A stretch of DNA of 64,000 nucleotides, taken from an uncultured Bacteroidota bacterium (GTDB taxonomy: Bacteria; Bacteroidota; Bacteroidia; B-17B0; Aurantibacillaceae). Below, in pieces: positions 39,185 to 46,898 of this stretch. The position numbers and the translations under genes were made by a program. Positions within the stretch are counted from its first letter, which is position 1. Every line of letters starts with the position of its first letter. The stretch spans positions 1-64,000 of the forward strand of contig CALMVZ010000012.1 of the NCBI GenBank assembly GCA_937873155.1, given 5' to 3'. The notes under the pieces were generated by a model that was not told where the DNA came from, did no database searches, and worked only from the letters and a program-made list of their open reading frames with translations.

Positions 39185-40002
39185 AAAGTTTATTTCGTTT
39201 TTGCGGACATTGACAGAAAACTGTGTGCGGCACACAACCTATAACAGCACCTACTAGCCATTGGGCGGAAGAGGGTCATTGTCGCGCGCTATTAAAAGGT
39301 CGCTTCGCGAAATTTAATTTACTGCGGCTATTTTTGGGATCATTAGAACTTAATGCAGTAGATTTAGGAAAGTTCTTTGCTTTACTTTAAACTAACGGTC
39401 GGCAGACAGTGGTTAAGTAGTGTTTTAGCATAGTGTAGTAAGAAAGTTGCGATGTGCAGCAGCGTTTTAACAATGTGCAGTAGTGTTTTAACAATGGGCA
39501 GTAGCATACTGCCATAGTTATCGTGTAAACACCGTTAGTCGTTTAACATTTTTGGGAATGTCCAAAAGACTGTGTAAATGAAAAACCGGATTCGCCAACA
39601 CGCAATTATAACAGGTGGACTGACATCCGTATGCGTCTCGAAGACGTTTTGTACTTCTCACGTCGCCTATACGCTCATATCCGCGTCATGTTATCACCAG
39701 TGCCCGTCGACCGGTGTGTATCAACTAGAACCGGCCAAACTATGTGTATCGACCTATGTGTAGGCGGAAACACAAAATGCAAACACTTTCACCGTGTTAA
39801 CATTAAGATCAGTTCTACGCATACAACATGGTGAACATCTGGGTGGCCGCTACTGTTTATAACACAAGGTAAGCTCAATGCTGGTAGACCGGCGTTCAGG
39901 AAATTTTGTATCTTTATAAACGTAAAGCGGTTAAATGTTCTAGCCTCCTAATAGATTAGACTCGTAGTGACAAAATTAAATTAATTTAAACAACTATTAA
40001 TT
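39185..40002. repeat. 818-bp gene-free region of structured repeats
   Basis: In order: hairpin TGTGTGC-G-GCACACA (39222-39236); a ~95-bp element starting CCTATAACAGCAC (39238-~39335) that matches 59347-59445; CTTTGCTTTACTTTAA-ACTAACGGTC (39375-39400, shared with 27854-27880); inverted repeat ACTAACGGT (39391-39399) / ACCGTTAGT (39531-39539) enclosing 21-bp tandem copies (39454-39474, 39475-39495); and the -7-like TATCTTTA near 39910 that may serve the 40003 gene. Two overlapping open frames (39578-39834) show no protein-like sequence. Confidence 0.65.
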
Positions 40003-40461
40003 ATGAAAAAGTTGCAATTCAAAATAAGCATCAATGCACCTGTAAGCAAAGTTTATGATTCCATGCTTGGTATTAAGAGTAAGTCAACGTATGAACAATG
40101 GACTGCTTTGTTTAACCCCACATCTACCTATGAAGGAAGTTGGGACAAGGGAAATAAAATTCTTTTTATTGGAGTAGATGAGAAAGGAGAAAAGGGAGGC
40201 ATGGTTTCCAGGATAGCTGAAAACATTCCATACCGGTTTGTTTCAATTCAACATTACGGCCTTGTTAAAGCCGACAAAGAAATTACAGAAGGGCCTGAAG
40301 TGGAAAAATGGGCAAACGGATTAGAAAACTATACCTTCGAAGAAAAGAATGGAACTACAACTGTTACTATTGACTTAGACACCATTGAAGATTTTTTAGA
40401 TTACATGAATGAAACTTACCCAAAAGCACTCAATAAATTGAAAGAAATTTGTGAAAAATAA
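40003..40461 (+). CDS. SRPBCC (START/Bet v1-like) domain protein
   Basis: 152 residues: LQFKISINAPVSKVYDSMLGIKSKSTYEQWTALFNPTSTYEGSWDKGNKILFIGVDEKGEKGGMVSRIAENIPYRFVSIQHYG, then a helix NETYPKALNKLKEICEK. The INAP-xKVYD start, W-x-A-F, G-W-xxG and long C-terminal helix match the activator-of-Hsp90-homologue-1-like SRPBCC group. It probably binds a hydrophobic ligand; none can be named. Followed after 50 bp by a small exported protein gene. Confidence 0.85.
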   Translation: MKKLQFKISINAPVSKVYDSMLGIKSKSTYEQWTALFNPTSTYEGSWDKGNKILFIGVDEKGEKGGMVSRIAENIPYRFVSIQHYGLVKADKEITEGPEVEKWANGLENYTFEEKNGTTTVTIDLDTIEDFLDYMNETYPKALNKLKEICEK

Positions 40462-40511
40462 CATTTCAATAATAATTTAAAATACAAACTAAAGGCAAAC
40501 CGTTAAGAAAC

Positions 40512-40988
40512 ATGAAACGCCTTACTTTACTATTAGCCATATTTGTTTCAAGTATTTCATTCAAAGCTTTCGGGCAAGAGGTATGGACAATCGGCCCTAT
40601 GTTGCATTATAACTTTGGTGGTGAAAAAAGACATTTTTCATGGGCGCTGGAAATAGCTTACTGGAATATAAAAAATGTCCCGTATAGTATAGATGGAGGT
40701 ATTGAATTTGGAAAGAAACGAATAAGGTTTTACAGTGAGGTGCAAACCGGCATCGGCGTTACGGGTATTGCTGTAGGCCCGGTACTGGAAATCAATAAAG
40801 CTGAACATAAAGCGCGTTTAGGATTTCAAACAACTTTATGGGTGAATTATTTTATAGGTGTTGATTACAGGTACAGACGCATCGATAAAACCGGTTTTAA
40901 CTGTGTAGGCACTTATGCTAAACTTCCATTTGCAACAAAAGACATGAAATCCTCGAAGGGCGGCGGCTATCATGATTGGGACGATTAG
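40512..40988 (+). CDS. Exported protein, probable small outer-membrane beta structure
   Basis: 158 residues with signal peptide MKRLTLLLAIFVSSISFKAFGQ. The mature part alternates short strands (WTIGPMLHYNFGG, FSWALEIAYWN, YSIDGGIEFGKKRIRFYSEVQTGIGVTGIAVGPVLEI, LGFQTTLWVNYFIGVDYRYR) as in outer-membrane beta proteins. No family recognised. The next gene's upstream region overlaps its end by frame, but the next likely start is 54 bp after the stop. Confidence 0.7.
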   Translation: MKRLTLLLAIFVSSISFKAFGQEVWTIGPMLHYNFGGEKRHFSWALEIAYWNIKNVPYSIDGGIEFGKKRIRFYSEVQTGIGVTGIAVGPVLEINKAEHKARLGFQTTLWVNYFIGVDYRYRRIDKTGFNCVGTYAKLPFATKDMKSSKGGGYHDWDD

Positions 40989-41041
40989 AAATTGCCGGAA
41001 CGACTCTTATATATAAAACAATGCTCTATACTTTCTGCGTT

Positions 41042-42403
41042 ATGACAAAAAACAAATTCTTTATATTTTCTATCCTGCCTGTCTTCTTATTTATTTCCGC
41101 ACATTCACAAGATGCAGGGCCGAAATTAAATTCAAAAGACATTGGTGTTTTAGTTGACAGTGTTACCAAAGCACTTAACCGCTGGTATATTTTTCCTGAT
41201 AAATCCGCTTTAGTAGAAAAAACTCTGAAAACGAATTACAAAAAAGGCCTTTATAACAAAGCTAACAACAGCAGGGAATTGTCCATGCTATTGAATACTG
41301 ATATCCAGGCAACTTACAAGGATAAACATTTAGCAGTGCGCTATAATCCAATGATAGAACGTCACTTGCTGACTACAACTCCGGATTCCATAATAAAACT
41401 AGAAGAAGAAATGATGCTGCAGGATGACAGGAACAGGAATTTTGATTTTATTAAAGTAGAAAAACTTCCCGGTAACATTGGTTATTTACGCTGGGATGGT
41501 TTTGCCGGCAATTTAACTGAAGTAACTCCTATAATGGATGGGGCTTTCCGTTTTGTCGCAAATACAAAAGCTCTGATCATCGACATGCGTTATAACGGTG
41601 GTGGTTCTCCTCAAACTGTTCTTGCAATGGAAAATTATTTCTTCGATAAAAAAATTCCAATGACACATATTATTGATTTCAACAAGGACACACTGAAACA
41701 ATACATCGATCCGGCAAAAACAACTTTCAAATTAAAAATGCCTGTTTATATTCTCACCGGCAAAATAACTTTTTCGGGTGCTGAAGATTTTACATACGGT
41801 ATGAAACATTCAAAACGCGCTGTTGTTGTTGGAGATACTTCAGGTGGCGGCGCTCACCCTACTGATGGTTTTTTAGCAGGCAAAGGATTTATAATTAATA
41901 TCCCAACTGCGCGTTCTTACAGCGAATACACAAAAACCGATTGGGAAGGAACAGGCGTTTACCCGGATTTTCCGATTAAGTCTGAAAAGGCAATGGCAAA
42001 AGCGCAAGCATTAATTCTTTACGATCTTCTCTCAAAAACAAATGATGAAGACCAGAAAAAAAGATTGAAATGGGATCTGAATGCACTAAGAGTAAAAGTA
42101 TCTGCAAAAGACAGCCTGAAAGTTCCGAATGAGGTCTTGTCAAAATATTGTGGTGAATACACACCTGACGTAATTGATCAACAGAATTCAAATTTATCCT
42201 TTATTCTTTCTTGTGATAATTTGATCAGGAAACATCCGCATCCTTCCGTACCAGATGTTACTTTAATTCCTGTATCAAACAATAAATTCATTTATGGAGA
42301 TGACACAGGAAAAACACTCGAATTCGTAACCGATAAGAACGGAAAAGTGACTGACCTTTTCTTCAGATGGTGGACAGGCGAAATTCATTTTAAAAAATTG
42401 TAA
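41042..42403 (+). CDS. Secreted S41-family (tail-specific/IRBP-like) serine peptidase
   Basis: 453 residues from ATG 41042 (MTKNKFFIFSILPVFLFISAHSQ signal peptide). An N-terminal helical domain (~35-110: VTKALNRWYIFPDKSALVEKTL...YKKGLYNK) precedes the catalytic core IGYLRWDGF, IIDMRYNGGGSP, TGKITFSGAEDFTYGM with nucleophile S245 and VVGDTSGGGAHPTDGF. This is the retinoid-binding-like S41 type lacking a PDZ domain. ~80 C-terminal residues (YTPDVIDQQNSNLSF...) form an extra domain. Earlier starts overlap the previous gene and lack a signal peptide. Confidence 0.9.
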   Translation: MTKNKFFIFSILPVFLFISAHSQDAGPKLNSKDIGVLVDSVTKALNRWYIFPDKSALVEKTLKTNYKKGLYNKANNSRELSMLLNTDIQATYKDKHLAVRYNPMIERHLLTTTPDSIIKLEEEMMLQDDRNRNFDFIKVEKLPGNIGYLRWDGFAGNLTEVTPIMDGAFRFVANTKALIIDMRYNGGGSPQTVLAMENYFFDKKIPMTHIIDFNKDTLKQYIDPAKTTFKLKMPVYILTGKITFSGAEDFTYGMKHSKRAVVVGDTSGGGAHPTDGFLAGKGFIINIPTARSYSEYTKTDWEGTGVYPDFPIKSEKAMAKAQALILYDLLSKTNDEDQKKRLKWDLNALRVKVSAKDSLKVPNEVLSKYCGEYTPDVIDQQNSNLSFILSCDNLIRKHPHPSVPDVTLIPVSNNKFIYGDDTGKTLEFVTDKNGKVTDLFFRWWTGEIHFKKL

Positions 42404-42852
42404 TACTCCCATTTCGGAAAACAAGTGTTTTCCACTCTTAGATACTTGAAAATTTAAATTATTTTAGTCAATCTAAAATTTTAGAATCACTCCGTCTAAA
42501 GTATCTCATAATTCATCGGGGGCTTTAATACATTCATTTACATGTTAATAATTATAGGCTTTCACTCCAATATTTTAACAAAAAAGGCAAGAATTCATTT
42601 GTAAATTTACGTGTCCCAATTTTATTGCGAGTAGATCAAGTGAACACCCTAGAGGGGAATCCCTGCCCCGAAACCGCTTCCGACTATCACATTAGATTAA
42701 AATTAAAACCAAGCATTGCGTTTTGCGTTGCTGAGTTTTAAGTATTGATCGGACTAAAGTGTTTTTTCAAATGAAAAGACCTTACTGAACGATCTATGCC
42801 TGAACTTTTGGGTTTAATAGGAGTATTTAGAAACTAAAAATGTAAATATAAA
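42404..42852. other. 449-bp intergenic region, nothing coding seen
   Basis: AT-rich. AAATTTAAATTATTTTAG and TCTAAAATTTTAGAATC words and an AGATACTT/AAGTATCT pair (near 42440 and 42497) could form a weak hairpin. A GC-richer patch CCCTAGAGGGGAATCCCTGCC lies at 42649-42669. No promoter match was good enough to list. Confidence 0.4.
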
Positions 42853-43158
42853 ATGAGAACTGTATCCTTTGTATCTGTCCTCTTCTGTGCTTTATCTGTT
42901 TCCGCACAAAACACGGAAAACAGGAATGTAACGGTTAGCGCCACTCCACCATCTACTGTACCGGTAGCGGCAGCACGGCCTTCAAATGTTCCACTTACTG
43001 CAACCGAACCTTCAACAGTAGCTTTAACCCAGCGTAGTACAGATCCTGCGAATCCAACTCCGGAACAACAAGGCTATACTAAAAAGATCATTGGCGGTAA
43101 AGAAGTATACGTAAAGGAAACCGGGCAAATGACATTTTATTACGAACCAAAAAAATAA
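42853..43158 (+). CDS. Small secreted Thr/Ser/Pro-rich protein
   Basis: 101 residues; signal peptide MRTVSFVSVLFCALSVSAQ. Residues 28-68 contain a repeated P-S/T-x-V-P/A-x-x-x-A motif (PPSTVPVAAARPSNVPLTATEPSTVALTQRS), followed by EQQGYTKKIIGGKEVYVKETGQMTFYYEPKK. Low-complexity linker plus a short conserved-looking tail; function unknown. The next gene begins 9 bp downstream. Confidence 0.65.
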   Translation: MRTVSFVSVLFCALSVSAQNTENRNVTVSATPPSTVPVAAARPSNVPLTATEPSTVALTQRSTDPANPTPEQQGYTKKIIGGKEVYVKETGQMTFYYEPKK

Positions 43159-43167
43159 TAAGGCGTC

Positions 43168-44607
43168 ATGAAACAGAAATTACTTTTATTTATTGCGGTA
43201 TTCATTCTTTTGATCCGGAGCACAACAGTTTTTTCACAAGCTACTTGCGCAAGTCCGTATAACATGGGTACAATTGGAACCGGGTCTACCTGTGCGACGT
43301 TTGCAGGTTCCGGCACTACCGGAAGCGCTCCATGTGCGGGTGCCGGTTACGGAGGCAGCGGAGGCGTTACCTATGTCAGATTCTGTACCGGGGCGAGTGT
43401 ACAATGTATAAACTTCACTATAACCGATGGAACCACTACCGGAGGCAACTGGGCCGTTACTGTTTACAGCGCTAATTGCTCAACAGTTATGGATGCACAA
43501 TGTTTAGGGAACAGCGGAACAGGTGCAACTTATAATACCGCAAGTCCTTCTACAAATACATTTGCACCGAATAGTTGTTATATAGCAAGATTCTGGAGCG
43601 CAAACGCCGGATCATTCTCTTTATGCGCCCAGGCGATGACGCCGCCAAACGATCTTTGTTCAGGTGCAACTCCGATCGGGCCTTCTTCTTTAGCAGGAAA
43701 TAATTTTTGTATGACCTCTTTATCTCCGGGTGATCCCGCCCCTGCAGCATTTTGCGCGGGCTCTTTAGAGAATAATGCATGGTATACCTTTACAACTTCT
43801 CCAACTTGTATTTCACCTTGTACAGTAGTTGTCACAATTTCAAATATCACTTGTTCAGGCGGTGGTGCAGGATTCCAGATCGGCTATTTTACCGGAGCTT
43901 GCGGATCCCTGACCAACATTGGTTGTTCTTCAGGCGCCGGCGGAACAGTAACTGCAACAATCACCAATTTAACACCAGGACAAGTTGTAACGATCGGTAT
44001 TGATGGTAACGCGGGTGCGAATTGTACTTATAATATCAGTGCTTCTAATACTATTCCGGTTCTTCCTATTGAATTATATGAATTCAAGGCGACTAAAGAA
44101 GATGATTATGTTCGTTTATTATGGAAAACTGTAACCGAACGTAACAATGATTATTTCACGGTTGAAAGAAGTGATAACGCCGTAGATTTTTATTCAATAG
44201 CTAAAATAAACGGAGCCGGAACAAGCCATAAACCCCTCTCCTATTCTTTTGATGATCATAACCCTTCAACCGCGGTTACTTATTACCGTTTAAGACAAAC
44301 AGATTTTGACGGGAAATTTGCTTATTCAGATCCGATAGCGGTGGTAAATACAACAGATGACAAGCTCTCTGTTGCGCCAAACCCGGCGAACGACGCGATC
44401 ACTATAAGCTATAATTGCGTTGCTTCCTCAAAAGAAGTGATGAATATTTACGATAACAAAGGTAATATTGTAATGACAAGGGAACTGATCTGCAGTGAAG
44501 GTTCGAATAAAATGAATGTTGAGATCAGCGGATTGGATAATGGCTTGTATATGGTATTCATCAGTCTTGGTGATAAATTATATAAGACACGTCTTATTAA
44601 GAATTAA
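43168..44607 (+). CDS. Secreted cysteine-rich beta-sandwich protein with T9SS sorting domain
   Basis: 479 residues; signal peptide ends ...VFSQ. Two repeated Gly/Ser/Cys-rich sandwich domains (~25-150 and ~155-290; second has PPNDLCSGATPIG and ENNAWYTFTTSPTC typical of exported adhesin-like domains), a fibronectin-like segment (IELYEFKATKEDDYVRLLWKTVTERNNDYFTVERS) and a C-terminal sorting domain (LSVAPNPANDAITISYN ... GLYMVFISLGDKLYKTRLIKN). Likely exported by T9SS to the surface. Cargo function unknown; adhesion or matrix is a guess. Confidence 0.88.
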   Translation: MKQKLLLFIAVFILLIRSTTVFSQATCASPYNMGTIGTGSTCATFAGSGTTGSAPCAGAGYGGSGGVTYVRFCTGASVQCINFTITDGTTTGGNWAVTVYSANCSTVMDAQCLGNSGTGATYNTASPSTNTFAPNSCYIARFWSANAGSFSLCAQAMTPPNDLCSGATPIGPSSLAGNNFCMTSLSPGDPAPAAFCAGSLENNAWYTFTTSPTCISPCTVVVTISNITCSGGGAGFQIGYFTGACGSLTNIGCSSGAGGTVTATITNLTPGQVVTIGIDGNAGANCTYNISASNTIPVLPIELYEFKATKEDDYVRLLWKTVTERNNDYFTVERSDNAVDFYSIAKINGAGTSHKPLSYSFDDHNPSTAVTYYRLRQTDFDGKFAYSDPIAVVNTTDDKLSVAPNPANDAITISYNCVASSKEVMNIYDNKGNIVMTRELICSEGSNKMNVEISGLDNGLYMVFISLGDKLYKTRLIKN

Positions 44608-44610
44608 GTC

Positions 44611-44688
44611 ATGACCAAACGTATCTATTTTCTTATCTTATTACTGACCCTGATGGTGGTTGGCACTATCGGGGCTGTAACTTTTTAA
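44611..44688 (+). CDS. Possible 25-residue single-helix membrane peptide
   Basis: ATG 3 bp after the preceding stop opens MTKRIYFLILLLTLMVVGTIGAV-TF, a charged start plus one transmembrane helix. Its end is embedded in a perfect 8-bp hairpin (GGCTGTAA/TTACAGCC, 44673-44699), so the message would end there. Coupled position favours translation, but a peptide this short could be chance. Confidence 0.3.
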   Translation: MTKRIYFLILLLTLMVVGTIGAVTF

Positions 44689-44816
44689 TTTTACAGCCGG
44701 AAAAAATATTGTTTCAGCTACATTTCCTACCCGGTTAACTTATTTAAAAACTTGATGTAACGCGATGCGTTTTTCATGATCGTACTTTTATAGTGTTTAA
44801 CTAAAAAAATACGACC

Positions 44817-45389
44817 ATGAAAAAAATATTACAAGGACTTGCACTTCTTACTATTCTGAGTTTAGGATTCATTTCGTGCAAAACTGCTTCGGTAATGAAG
44901 CGGCATTACAATAAGGGTTATTATGTAAGTAAGAAACATAAGCACGGCGAAATAAAAACAACAGAACAAACAGCACGAAAAGAAAGTACAGTTTCATTGG
45001 ATCCTGCTCCCGGTGAAAAACTTGTAAAAATAACAGCACCTGAATTTAAACAGGATGTTATTATGAAAGATGAAATGCCTGTTGAAAATACAAGCACAGA
45101 TCCGATCGCAAACAAAAAAGAAAAAGATAAAGCCATCGCAAACGCTTTTGGCGGGAAAGACCTGTTCAAAGGTATCACAAGTATGCCGCGCAGTCTCAGA
45201 TCAGGTTTGGTTGGTCAAGATGATGTTGCGCGCGATGCATTAAGTTTATTGTGGATCGTTATTGTGGTGCTCCTGATCGTTTATATTGTTGGTTTGTTAC
45301 TTGATCTGTTTGGCATCGGACCGATCTTCCACATCCTCGGTGCTATAGTATTGGTGTTACTGATCCTTTGGTTACTGAGAATTATTTAA
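44817..45389 (+). CDS. Membrane-anchored lipoprotein of the KRxYxKGYY type
   Basis: 190 residues. Lipoprotein signal with C21 (LGFISC), then KRHYNKGYYVSKKHKHG, a charged linker, and two C-terminal transmembrane helices (~141-190: LLWIVIVVLLIVYIVGLLLDLFG and HILGAIVLVLLILWLL). The KRxYxxGYY(V/L) motif just after the lipidated Cys is shared with the genes at 60393 and 61211, which have the same lipoprotein-plus-two-helix plan. Probably inner-membrane; function unknown. Confidence 0.75.
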   Translation: MKKILQGLALLTILSLGFISCKTASVMKRHYNKGYYVSKKHKHGEIKTTEQTARKESTVSLDPAPGEKLVKITAPEFKQDVIMKDEMPVENTSTDPIANKKEKDKAIANAFGGKDLFKGITSMPRSLRSGLVGQDDVARDALSLLWIVIVVLLIVYIVGLLLDLFGIGPIFHILGAIVLVLLILWLLRII

Positions 45390-45415
45390 TTCTGTAACAT
45401 TTTGCAAAGATTCCT

Positions 45416-45450
45416 GTAAAGATGCGGCACCGAAAATGTTGCATCTTTAC
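45416..45450 (+). terminator. Strong hairpin after the 44817 gene
   Basis: GTAAAGATGC (45416-45425) pairs perfectly with GCATCTTTAC (45441-45450) around a 15-base loop; only TTA follows. It lies 23 bp before the next ATG. Confidence 0.55.
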
Positions 45451-45473
45451 TTATAACCATAAAAAACAAGACC

Positions 45474-45818
45474 ATGAATACTTTATACGCTATAATCGGA
45501 TTATTTGCAATCGGAGCGCTGGTCGGCTTGTACCTCTTAGCTCTTGTTCTGCAAAATAAAGAAACACCAAAGCTTGTTACATTGATTCACGGTACATTTG
45601 TGGCCACGGCCCTGATCATGCTGATCTATTATACTATGAATACAGCACCTCGGCCGGTTGAAGCGGTTGTTCTGTTCATTCTGGCTGCCATTGGCGGAGT
45701 GGTCGTTTTTTACAAAGACATTTCAAGACAGCCTATTCCAAAGTGGCTGGCTGTCGGACATGGCTTGATTGCAATTACAGGATTTATTTTTCTCCTGATG
45801 TATACGTTCGGTTCTTAG
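45474..45818 (+). CDS. Small integral membrane protein, four helices
   Basis: 114 residues with four hydrophobic segments (~4-26, 35-56, 63-82, 92-112) separated by short charged loops (QNKETPK, NTAPRPVE, YKDISRQPIPK). No catalytic motif; family not recognised with confidence. Converges on the glycosyltransferase gene with 1 bp between stop codons. Confidence 0.7.
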   Translation: MNTLYAIIGLFAIGALVGLYLLALVLQNKETPKLVTLIHGTFVATALIMLIYYTMNTAPRPVEAVVLFILAAIGGVVVFYKDISRQPIPKWLAVGHGLIAITGFIFLLMYTFGS

Positions 45819-45819
45819 G

Positions 45820-46824
45820 TCAGCGAGCCCAACGGACGATACATTTAGATAATAACCTGGCGCGACTGCCATCATACAGCTTACTCCATTTCGATTTTAA
45901 ATAAAAGAAATATGCTTTCGGTCCGAGATTAGTTATTCCACAAGCGTCGTACCATTGTTTGGCAAGGATCTTTTCAAAAACAGATTGATCAATGTACTTG
46001 ATCTTTCTATTTTGTTCCAGCATTTTACTGAACCAGAACGACAGTACAGCAAGATCCTTTAAAGAAGTGATGATCTGTGAATTTCCTAATAAGCAATGCA
46101 TTCTTAATTCTCTTTCAGTAAAACGGAAGCCGGCTCTTTCCAATAAAATTCTTCTCACTTTATTTCCATTCTCCATTTGTTCGTCACGGAATTGTCTGCT
46201 CACCTGCGAAGCATGTATCCTGTATTTTAACAAAATTTCAGGAATATCAGCGAACTTCGTTTTAAATAACAAACGGCTCCATAATTCATAATCTTCCGAA
46301 TGTTTGTACTCACTATTAAAATAAGGGCTTTCTTTTTTGATCACCGAAGAACGGATCATTAAAGCAGGATGCACAACAGAAGAATTAAACAACATCCATC
46401 CGGCTATCCAATCATGATCATGATGCGAGGTCAAAGCAATTTGTTTCCCTTTTCCGAAATGAATATAATCACTGCCGCACACGCCTACTTCCCTGTTCTT
46501 GTTCATGAACTCCACTTGTTTTTTCAATCTGTCAGGCAGACTAATATCATCTGCGTCCATCCGTGCAATGTAGTCACCATTGCAAAGATCAATCCCTTTA
46601 TTCAAAGTTTGAATTAAACCAAGATTAACGTCATTTTTAAAATAATTGATGCGGGGATCTTTAATGGATCTAATAAGTTCTTCAGAATTATCAGATGAGC
46701 CATCATTAATAACTATTAATTCGAAATTCCTGTAAGATTGTTTCAGAATGCTTTCAATGGAGTCTTTCACGAATCCACCCGCATTATAAACAGGCATTAA
46801 AACTGAAACAAGAGCTGAACTCAT
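45820..46824 (-). CDS. Family 2 glycosyltransferase
   Basis: 334 residues. GT-A start VSVLMPVYNAGGFVKDSIESILKQSYRNFELIVINDGSSD, then NLGLIQTLNKGIDLCNGDYIARMDADD with the DxD metal motif D90/D92 and KHSEDYELWSRLL. No membrane helices. Transfers sugar from a nucleotide donor, probably for surface polysaccharide. It follows mksB on the same strand after 74 bp, so read-through is possible, and a GT4 gene lies at the other end of the condensin operon. Confidence 0.9.
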   Translation of the reverse strand: MSSALVSVLMPVYNAGGFVKDSIESILKQSYRNFELIVINDGSSDNSEELIRSIKDPRINYFKNDVNLGLIQTLNKGIDLCNGDYIARMDADDISLPDRLKKQVEFMNKNREVGVCGSDYIHFGKGKQIALTSHHDHDWIAGWMLFNSSVVHPALMIRSSVIKKESPYFNSEYKHSEDYELWSRLLFKTKFADIPEILLKYRIHASQVSRQFRDEQMENGNKVRRILLERAGFRFTERELRMHCLLGNSQIITSLKDLAVLSFWFSKMLEQNRKIKYIDQSVFEKILAKQWYDACGITNLGPKAYFFYLKSKWSKLYDGSRARLLSKCIVRWAR

Positions 46825-46898
46825 AGTTTAAATTGTGGGTTTCGGGAAACCTCAATCCTTTTTTAATCAGGCCTTGAAGTTCCCGGAACCACTTAATG

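Noticed and set aside
39578-39834. Two overlapping open frames of 61 and 67 codons
   Set aside because: Cys/His/Thr-rich sequence without protein-like pattern, overlapping each other, in a repeat region.
42640-42680. Possible tRNA or structured RNA in the GC-richer patch
   Set aside because: No cloverleaf could be drawn and there is no CCA-end or TTC-loop motif in place.
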